Source: Micromonospora sp. WMMD1082
Lineage (GTDB): Bacteria; Actinomycetota; Actinomycetes; Mycobacteriales; Micromonosporaceae
DNA: 64,000 nucleotides
Reading direction: 5' to 3'
Assembly: GCF_029626175.1 (NCBI RefSeq)
Contig: NZ_JARUBM010000002.1
Span: 4,419,001 to 4,483,000 of the forward strand
The position numbers and the translations under genes were made by a program. Every line of letters starts with the position of its first letter. The stretch's first letter is position 1. Of the stretch, positions 36,429 through 42,894 are shown piece by piece. The notes below the pieces were generated by a model. The model made no database searches and was not told the DNA's origin. It saw only the letters and a list, made by a program, of their open reading frames with translations.

Positions 36429-37465
36429 CCGCCGCCGACCGTCCCGCCCGCCGCCCCGCCGGGACGGACGGGCTGCGGTTCGGGTACGGCACCAACGGTT
36501 TCGCCAACCACCGCCTCGACGACGCGCTCGCGGTCCTCGCCGACCTCGGTTACGCCGGTGTCGCGCTCACCCTGGACCACGACCACCTCGACCCGTTCGC
36601 GCCGGAGCTGGCCCGGCGGGTCGACGCGGTCGCCCGCCGGCTGGCCGCGCTCGGCCTCGCCGTGGTCGTCGAGACCGGAGCCCGTTACCTGCTCGATCCC
36701 TGGCACAAGCACGCACCGACGCTGCTGCACGACGACCCCGCACGCCGGATCGAGTTCCTGCGCCGGGCGGTGGCGATCGGTGCCGACCTCGGCGCGGAGG
36801 CGGTGTCGTTCTGGGCCGGCGTCCGGCCCGACACCGTCGCGCCGGAGATGGCCTGGGACCGCCTGGTGGCCGGCTGCGCCACGGTGTTGGAGGCGGCCGG
36901 GACCGCCGGGGTGACCCTGGGGTTCGAACCCGAGCCGGGAATGCTGGTCGAGGACATCGCCGGCTGGCGCCGGCTGTACGCGGCCCTGGGCTCCCCGGCA
37001 CACCTGGGCATCACCCTCGACATCGGACACTGCCGCTGCCTGGAGCCGCTGCCGGTGCCCGACTGTGTCCGTGAGGTCGCCCCGCACCTGGTCAACGTGC
37101 AGATCGACGACATGCGGCGGGGAGTGCACGAGCACCTGGAGTTCGGCCTGGGGGAGATCGACTTCCCGCCGGTGCTGGCCGCGCTGCGCGAGGTCGGCTA
37201 CCGGGGCCTGGTGGCGGTGGAGCTGCCGCGCCACTCGCACACCGCGCCCACGCTGGCCGCCCGCTCGCTGGCTTTCCTCCGCGCCGCCGCGCCGCCGATG
37301 GCCGTGCCGCCGCCGGATGCCCCGCCGATGGCCGTGCCACCGGCGGAGCAGACCCCGGCGTGCGCGCTTTGCTCTGCTTCAACGGACGCACCGACCCGGC
37401 GTCCGCTATCCGGACAAGGACCGTTGCGTGGGGTGAAGCAGAGCAAAGGGAGCGCAGGGCAGTAA
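36425..37465 (+). CDS. Sugar phosphate isomerase/epimerase (xylose-isomerase-like TIM barrel) with odd C-terminal tail
   Basis: 346 residues. Barrel features: RFGYGTNGFANHRLDDALAVLADLGYAGVAL, LGFEPEPGMLVED (metal-binding Glu), GITLDIGHCRC, VNVQIDDMRRGVHEHLEFGLGEIDFPPVL and GLVAVELPRHSH. After residue about 285 the sequence becomes PPMAVPP repeats and then roughly 38 residues translated from a large inverted repeat (37367-37448), so the tail is not conserved fold. ATGA overlap with UbiA. Function is isomerisation or epimerisation of an unknown sugar. Confidence 0.85.
   Translation: MTAADRPARRPAGTDGLRFGYGTNGFANHRLDDALAVLADLGYAGVALTLDHDHLDPFAPELARRVDAVARRLAALGLAVVVETGARYLLDPWHKHAPTLLHDDPARRIEFLRRAVAIGADLGAEAVSFWAGVRPDTVAPEMAWDRLVAGCATVLEAAGTAGVTLGFEPEPGMLVEDIAGWRRLYAALGSPAHLGITLDIGHCRCLEPLPVPDCVREVAPHLVNVQIDDMRRGVHEHLEFGLGEIDFPPVLAALREVGYRGLVAVELPRHSHTAPTLAARSLAFLRAAAPPMAVPPPDAPPMAVPPAEQTPACALCSASTDAPTRRPLSGQGPLRGVKQSKGSAGQ
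37367..37448. repeat. Inverted repeat element spanning the end of the isomerase gene
   Basis: CTTTGCTCTGCTTCA (37367-37381) and TGAAGCAGAGCAAAG (37434-37448) are a perfect 15-base pair of arms. Inside, CGGACGC and GCGTCCG form a further stem and AACGG pairs with CCGTT. The gene frame runs through the whole element and stops 15 bases later. It looks like an inserted palindromic element and could also stall transcription within the operon. Confidence 0.8.
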
Positions 37466-37495
37466 CTGAACGGCAGCAGAGGAGGGGTGGAGACG

Positions 37496-38119
37496 GTGAC
37501 GACACCGGACGACCTACGGGTGGCCCTGAGCGGCGTACCCGATCCGGAGTGGCTGGTGACGGCCCTGGACCGCGTCGCGGCCGAGCCGGCGACGATCGCG
37601 CGGTTCTTCCCGACGGCCGGCCGGCGCTGCGGCCGGGACGCGCTGCCCGAGCTGCCCGGCTGGACCGCCGACGAGGCGGCCCGCGCGCTGCTGCTGACCG
37701 CCCTGCCGAGCGACCACGCCACGCGGGCGGAGGCGCTCTACCGCACCGGGGACGCCGCCGAGAAGCGGGCTGTGCTCAAGGCCCTGCCGCTGCTGCCCGT
37801 CGGCGCGGCCGGGCTGCCGCTGCTGCACGACGCGATCCGCACCAACGACACCCGGCTGGTCGCCGCGGCCCTCGGCCCGTACGCCCGGCATCTCGACCCG
37901 CCGGCCTGGCGGCAGGCGGTGCTCAAGTGCGTGTTCACCGGGGTACCGCTGGCCGTGGTGGCCGACCTCGACGCCCGCGCCGACGGGGAACTGGCGGCGA
38001 TGCTCGCCGCGCTCGCCGCCGAGCGGGCCGCCGCCGGCCGGGCCATGCCCGCCGACGCCACCGAGTTGCTGGACCGGTTGCCCGCCGGGACCGGCCGACC
38101 GCACCCCAGGGAGGTGTGA
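37496..38119 (+). CDS. eboA: EboA-domain protein
   Basis: 207 residues, Ala/Leu-rich helical repeats: WLVTALDRVAAEPATIARFFPTAGRRCGRDAL, AEALYRTGDAAEKRAVLKALPLLP, LLHDAIRTNDTRLVAAALGPYARHLD, WRQAVLKCVFTGVPLAVVADLDARAD. This matches EboA, the marker protein of ebo clusters. GTG 37496 is 8 bases after GGAGGGG; GTG 37487 overlaps that site. It abuts the TatD-like gene (TGATG). EboA has no known biochemical activity; in Nostoc the ebo genes are needed to move a scytonemin precursor to the periplasm. Confidence 0.88.
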   Translation: MTTPDDLRVALSGVPDPEWLVTALDRVAAEPATIARFFPTAGRRCGRDALPELPGWTADEAARALLLTALPSDHATRAEALYRTGDAAEKRAVLKALPLLPVGAAGLPLLHDAIRTNDTRLVAAALGPYARHLDPPAWRQAVLKCVFTGVPLAVVADLDARADGELAAMLAALAAERAAAGRAMPADATELLDRLPAGTGRPHPREV

Positions 38120-38970
38120 TGCGCATCTTCGACCCGCACATCCACATGACGTCCCGGACCACGGACGACTACGAGCGGATGGCCGCCGCCGGGGTCCGCG
38201 CGGTGGTGGAACCGGCGTTCTGGCTGGGCCAGCCGCGCACCGGTGTCGGCTCGTTCACCGACTACTTCGACTCGCTGATCGGCTGGGAACCGTTCCGGGC
38301 CGGGCAGTTCGGCGTACGCCACCACGCCACGATCGCGCTGAACCCGAAGGAGGCCAACGACCCGCGCTGCCGGCCGGTGCTCGACGTGCTGCCCCGCTAC
38401 CTGGACAAGGACGGCGTGGTGGCGGTGGGCGAGATCGGGTACGACTCGATGACGCCCGAGGAGGACGACGCCTTCGCCGCCCAGCTCGCCCTGGCCGTGG
38501 CGCACGACCTGCCGGCGCTGGTGCACACCCCGCACCGGGACAAGGCCCGGGGCGTCGAACGCAGCCTCGCCGTGGTCGCCGAGTCCGGCATCGAGCCGGG
38601 CCGGGTGGTGCTCGACCACCTCAACGAGGTCACCGTCGCGGCCGTCCGGGAGACCAGCTGCTGGCTCGGCTTCTCCATCTACCCCGACACGAAGATGTCG
38701 CCGCCGCGGATGGTCGAGCTGCTCCGGGCGTACGGGACCGAGCGGGTGCTGGTCAACTCGGCCGCCGACTGGGGACGCTCCGACCCGCTGCTGACCCGGG
38801 CCACCGGTGAGGCGATGCGACGCGCCGGCTTCACCGACGACGACGTCGACCGGGTGCTCTGGCGCAACCCGGTCGAGTTCTACGGGCAGTCCGGGCGGCT
38901 CGACCTGGCCGACGACGACGCCGCCGAGCCGACCTTCGCCGGCAACTCGATCCTGCGCGGCGGCAGCTGA
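38119..38970 (+). CDS. eboB: TatD-like metal-dependent hydrolase, EboB type
   Basis: 283 residues. FDPHIHMTSR (HxH), VGEIGYDSMTPEEDDAF (Glu), ALVHTPHRDKARG (His), VVLDHLNEVT (His) and LVNSAADWGRSDPL (Asp) give the full amidohydrolase metal set. The sequence differs from DNase-type TatD in its central part and fits the EboB branch. TGATG junctions on both sides mean tight coupling to EboA and EboE. Substrate unknown. Confidence 0.87.
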   Translation: MRIFDPHIHMTSRTTDDYERMAAAGVRAVVEPAFWLGQPRTGVGSFTDYFDSLIGWEPFRAGQFGVRHHATIALNPKEANDPRCRPVLDVLPRYLDKDGVVAVGEIGYDSMTPEEDDAFAAQLALAVAHDLPALVHTPHRDKARGVERSLAVVAESGIEPGRVVLDHLNEVTVAAVRETSCWLGFSIYPDTKMSPPRMVELLRAYGTERVLVNSAADWGRSDPLLTRATGEAMRRAGFTDDDVDRVLWRNPVEFYGQSGRLDLADDDAAEPTFAGNSILRGGS

Positions 38971-40208
38971 TGCGGCTGCGGCACGCCGGCGGGCGCACCG
39001 TCCACCTCGGGTACTGCACCAATGTGCACCCCGCCGAGGAGCTCGCCGGCATCCTCGCCCAACTCGACACGTACGCGGTGCCGGTCCGCGAGACGCTCGA
39101 CACGGACCTGCTCGGCCTCGGCCTGTGGCTGGCCGCCCCGGTCGCCGCCGGCCTGGCCGCCGACCCCGCCGCCCGCGGCCGGCTGCGCACCGAGCTGACC
39201 GTGCGGGGCCTGGAGGTGGTCACCCTCAACGGCTTCCCGTACGCGGCCTTCCAGGCACCCGTGGTCAAGGGCGCGGTGTACCGGCCGGACTGGACCACGG
39301 GCGAACGCCTCGACTACACCCTCGACCTGGCCCGGGTGCTGGCCGACCTGCTGCCCGACGACGCCGAGCGCGGCTCGGTCTCCACCCTGCCGCTGGCCTG
39401 GCGGGCGCCCTGGGACGGCACTCGCGCGGACGCCGCCCGTCGCCGGCTCGACCAGCTCGCGGCCGGGCTCGCCGCCGTCGAGCGGGACACCGGCCGACCG
39501 GTGCGGGTCGGCTTCGAGCCGGAGCCCGGCTGTGTGGTGGAGAGCACCGCACAGGCCGCCGCCGCACTCTCCGGTGTGGACACCGGGCGCCTCGGGATCT
39601 GCCTGGACCTCGCGCACCTCGCCTGTGCCTGGGAGGAACCGGCCGCCGCGCTCGATCGGCTGGCCGCTGCCGGGCTGCCGGTGGTGAAGGTGCAGGTATC
39701 CGCCGCGCTGGAGGCGGCCGACCCGGCCGGCGACGCCGCCGCGCTGCGCCGCTGGGTCGAGCCGCGCTTCCTGCACCAGACCCGCACCGCCGGTTGCGCC
39801 ACCCCGACCGCCGGAGCCGCCAACCGACCCGTGCCGGCTGATCCGGCTGTCCCGGCCGATCCGGCCGATCCGGCGTGGGCGGCCGACGACCTGGACGTCG
39901 CCCTCGACGCGGCGCTGCCCGGCCCGTGGCGGGTGCACTACCACGTGCCGTTGCACGCCCCGCCCGAGCCGCCGCTGGGCTCGACCCTGCCGGTGCTGCG
40001 CGCCGCGCTGGCCGCGCTCTTCGCCAGCCCCGACGCCGGCTGCGACCACCTCGACGTCGAGACGTACACCTGGGGGGTGCTGCCGGCGGCACGGCGCCCA
40101 CGCACCGACGCGGAGCTGGCCGCCGGCATCGCCGCCGAGCTGGCCTTCGCCCGCGACGAACTGGTCACCCTCGGGCTGACCCCGACCGAAGCGGCGGTGG
40201 CGCCATGA
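38970..40208 (+). CDS. eboE: Metabolite traffic protein EboE (sugar isomerase-like barrel)
   Basis: 412 residues. It opens with VHLGYCTNVHPAEELAGILAQL, the typical EboE start, then VVTLNGFPYAAFQAPVVKGAVYRPDWTTGERL, VGFEPEPGCVVEST, LGICLDLAHLACAWEEP, WRVHYHVPLH and DHLDVETYTWGVLP. The AP-endonuclease-2-like metal ligands are visible. It is distinct from the isomerase at 36425, so the cluster holds two barrels. A Pro/Ala-Asp low-complexity stretch lies near residue 290. Overlaps the phosphodiesterase gene by ATGA. Confidence 0.88.
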   Translation: MRLRHAGGRTVHLGYCTNVHPAEELAGILAQLDTYAVPVRETLDTDLLGLGLWLAAPVAAGLAADPAARGRLRTELTVRGLEVVTLNGFPYAAFQAPVVKGAVYRPDWTTGERLDYTLDLARVLADLLPDDAERGSVSTLPLAWRAPWDGTRADAARRRLDQLAAGLAAVERDTGRPVRVGFEPEPGCVVESTAQAAAALSGVDTGRLGICLDLAHLACAWEEPAAALDRLAAAGLPVVKVQVSAALEAADPAGDAAALRRWVEPRFLHQTRTAGCATPTAGAANRPVPADPAVPADPADPAWAADDLDVALDAALPGPWRVHYHVPLHAPPEPPLGSTLPVLRAALAALFASPDAGCDHLDVETYTWGVLPAARRPRTDAELAAGIAAELAFARDELVTLGLTPTEAAVAP

Positions 40209-41593
40209 GTCGACGTCTGTTGGTGCTCGACGTGGTGGGGTTGACCCCGCGACTGCTGGCGCACATGCCCCGGCTGCGCGCGGTCGCCGACACCGGCTTC
40301 CGCGCCGAGCTGGGCACGGTGCTGCCGGCGGTGACCTGCTCGGTGCAGTCGACCTTCCTCACCGGCGCCCTCCCCGCCGCACACGGGATCGTCGGCAACG
40401 GATGGTACTTCCGGGATCTCGGCGAGGTGCTGCTCTGGCGGCAGCACCACGCGCTGGTCGGCGGGGAGAAGCTGTGGCAGGCGGCGCGACGGGTCCGCCC
40501 CGACTACACGGTGGCCAACGTCTGCTGGTGGTACGCGATGGGCGCCGACGTGGACTGGACGGTCACCCCGCGACCGGTCTACCACGCCGACGGCCGCAAG
40601 GAGCCGGACTGCTACACCGACCCGCCGCACCTGCACGACGCGCTCACCGACCGGCTCGGCACGTTCCCGCTCTTCACCTACTGGGGGCCGGGCGCCGGGT
40701 TGCCCTCGTCGCGCTGGATCTGTCAGGCAGCCGAGCAGATCCTCGCCGAGCAGTCGCCCGACCTGACCCTGGTCTACGTCCCGCACCTGGACTACGACCT
40801 GCAACGCTTCGGCCCCGCCTCGCCCCGGGCCACGGCGGCGGCGGCCGAGCTGGACGGCGTCCTCGCCCCGCTGCTGGACGCCGCGGCGGCCCGGGAGGCG
40901 ACGGTGGTGGTGCTCTCGGAGTACGGCATCACCGAGGTGTCCCGGCCGGTCGACGTGAACCGGCTGCTGCGCGCCGAAGGGCTGCTGCGGGTGCACACCC
41001 AGGCCGGCATGGAGTACCTCGACCCGTGGACCTCGCGGGCGTTCGCGGTCGCCGACCATCAGGTCGCCCACGTGTACGTGCGCGATCCGGCGGACGTGCC
41101 GGCGGTGGCGAAACTCTGCGCCGGTCTGCCCGGGGTGGCCGAGGTGCTCGGCGCGGACGGCAAGGCGGCACACGGGCTGGACCACCCGCGCGCCGGCGAG
41201 CTGGTGCTGGTGGCCGAGCCGGACGCCTGGTTCACGTACTACTACTGGCTCGACGACGCCCGCGCGCCGGACTTCGCCCGACTGGTCGAGATCCACCGCA
41301 AGCCCGGGTACGACCCGGCGGAGCTGTTCTTCGACCCGGCCGACCCGGGCGCGGCGAAGCGTCGCGCCGCGCTCGCGCTGGCCCGCAAGAAGCTCGGGAT
41401 GCGGTACCTGATGAGCGTGGTCGGGCTGGACGCCGGCGCGCGGGCGGTCCGGGGCTCGCACGGGCGGCTGCCCGCCGACCCCGCCGACGGGCCGGTGCTG
41501 CTCTGCTCCGACGCGTCGGCGGCGCGGGAACGGATCGCGGCCACGGAGGTGAAGGGGCTGCTGCTGGAGCTGGCTGGGTTGGAGGGGCGGTGA
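40205..41593 (+). CDS. Nucleotide pyrophosphatase/phosphodiesterase-type alkaline-phosphatase-fold protein (EboF-like)
   Basis: 462 residues. LLVLDVVGLTPRLLAHMPRL has the first metal Asp; LPAVTCSVQSTFLTGALPAAHGIVGNGWY carries the nucleophile region; VYVPHLDYDLQRFGP, LSEYGITEVSRPVDVN and ADHQVAHVYV supply remaining ligands. The fold is type I phosphodiesterase/nucleotide pyrophosphatase. In ebo clusters such an enzyme is usual and may hydrolyse a phosphodiester in the pathway. No signal peptide, so it acts in the cytosol. Overlaps neighbours on both sides (ATGA, GTGA). Confidence 0.87.
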   Translation: MSRRLLVLDVVGLTPRLLAHMPRLRAVADTGFRAELGTVLPAVTCSVQSTFLTGALPAAHGIVGNGWYFRDLGEVLLWRQHHALVGGEKLWQAARRVRPDYTVANVCWWYAMGADVDWTVTPRPVYHADGRKEPDCYTDPPHLHDALTDRLGTFPLFTYWGPGAGLPSSRWICQAAEQILAEQSPDLTLVYVPHLDYDLQRFGPASPRATAAAAELDGVLAPLLDAAAAREATVVVLSEYGITEVSRPVDVNRLLRAEGLLRVHTQAGMEYLDPWTSRAFAVADHQVAHVYVRDPADVPAVAKLCAGLPGVAEVLGADGKAAHGLDHPRAGELVLVAEPDAWFTYYYWLDDARAPDFARLVEIHRKPGYDPAELFFDPADPGAAKRRAALALARKKLGMRYLMSVVGLDAGARAVRGSHGRLPADPADGPVLLCSDASAARERIAATEVKGLLLELAGLEGR

Positions 41594-42657
41594 CCGTCAC
41601 GGCGCCACAGACCGACGACGCGCGGCTGCGCGCCCGGTTCGACGCCGAGCTGACCGCGTTCCTCGACCGGCAGGACCCGGACTGGCCGGACGGCGCGCCG
41701 CGCGGCGTGTTCACCACGCTGCACCGGTTCGTGCTGGCCGGCGGCAAGCGGCTGCGTCCGCTGTTCTGCTACTGGGGCTGGCGGGGCGCGGGCGGCCCGG
41801 ACGGTAGGCCGATCGTGGTCGCCGCCGCCGCGCTGGAGCTGTTCCACGCGTTCGCGCTGATCCACGACGACATCCTGGACGGCAGCGACCGCCGCCGGGG
41901 TGAACCGTCCGTGCACCGGATCTTCGCCGACCTGCACGCCCGCTCGTCGTGGCGGGGCGACCCCGAGGCGTACGGGCGCAACACCGCGCTGCTCTGCGGT
42001 GATCTTTGCGCCGCCTGGTCCGACCAGATGTTCCACGAGTGCGGGCTGTCGCCCGAGGCGGTGCACCGGGGGTACGGCGTCTTCGCGCTGATGCGGACCG
42101 AGGTGATCGCGGGGGAGTATCTCGACCTGGTGTCCGGGGTGGGCGACGGCTCGGTGGCCAGCGCGCTGACCGTGATCCGGATGAAGGCGGCCCGCTACAC
42201 GGTCACCCGGCCGTTGCAGATCGGTGCCGCGCTGGCGGGTGCGCCGCCCGAACTGGTCGACGCGCTGGCCGAGTTCGGCGATCCGCTGGGGGACGCCTTT
42301 CAGCTCCGCGACGACGTGCTGGGGGTCTTCGGCGATCCGGCGGTCACCGGCAAGTCGGTCCTGGACGACCTGCGCGAGGGCAAGCCGACGGTGATGATGG
42401 CGCTGGCCCGGGACGCCGCCGACCGGGCGCAGAGCGCGCGGTTGCGGGAACTGTTCGGCAACCCGGACCTCGACGCGGAGGGCGCCGCCGAGCTGCGGGA
42501 GATCATCGAGAGCACCGGTGCCCGCCGGACGATCGAGCAGATGATCCAGGTTCGGGCCGAGGCCGGGCTTGCCGCCCTGGCACACACCACAGTCGCCGCC
42601 GACAGCCGGGCGGCGCTGACCGCGCTTGCCGCCCAGGCGATCGACCGCCAGAGCTGA
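41590..42657 (+). CDS. Polyprenyl (isoprenyl) diphosphate synthase
   Basis: 355 residues, trans-isoprenyl synthase fold. GGKRLRPLFCYWGW, first Asp-rich motif in ALIHDDILDGSDRRRGEPS, GDLCAAWSDQMF, GEYLDL, and second motif in DAFQLRDDVLGVFGDPAVTGKSVLDDLREGKPTVMM. The residues before DDILD are small or aliphatic apart from one Phe, so I cannot assign chain length. GTG 41590 overlaps the phosphodiesterase stop. It is the last gene of the ebo-type operon and probably supplies the prenyl donor for the UbiA protein. Confidence 0.92.
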   Translation: MTVTAPQTDDARLRARFDAELTAFLDRQDPDWPDGAPRGVFTTLHRFVLAGGKRLRPLFCYWGWRGAGGPDGRPIVVAAAALELFHAFALIHDDILDGSDRRRGEPSVHRIFADLHARSSWRGDPEAYGRNTALLCGDLCAAWSDQMFHECGLSPEAVHRGYGVFALMRTEVIAGEYLDLVSGVGDGSVASALTVIRMKAARYTVTRPLQIGAALAGAPPELVDALAEFGDPLGDAFQLRDDVLGVFGDPAVTGKSVLDDLREGKPTVMMALARDAADRAQSARLRELFGNPDLDAEGAAELREIIESTGARRTIEQMIQVRAEAGLAALAHTTVAADSRAALTALAAQAIDRQS

Positions 42658-42680
42658 GCCGTCCCGGCCCTTGCCTCGGC

Positions 42681-42706
42681 AACTTTTTGCCGAACTGACG
42701 AAAGTC
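42681..42706. promoter_or_regulatory. Probable ROK-regulator operator, site 2
   Basis: AACTTT, 14 bases, AAAGTC. Spacing and half-sites equal those of 27409-27434. On the reverse strand it reads ACTTTCG, then AAAAAGTTGCC, matching site 1 closely. It lies 189 bases before the sugar dehydrogenase start; the AT-rich tract AGAAGATATAGAC that follows may be the promoter. Confidence 0.6.
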
Positions 42707-42894
42707 TGCACTGGATCGTCAGAAGATATAGACACATCGACGTATGCCGTTTAGTGTCGTCGTCAACACCGGATTGTTTCGTCGAGGTGAACCGGCGGCG
42801 CGGGATCCCCCTCGGCACCCCCACCGCTACGGCATCCGGCGCGACGGCGCGCGCCCGCCCTGGCAGTCACTCGTCAGGAAGGGACAGCACAGCG

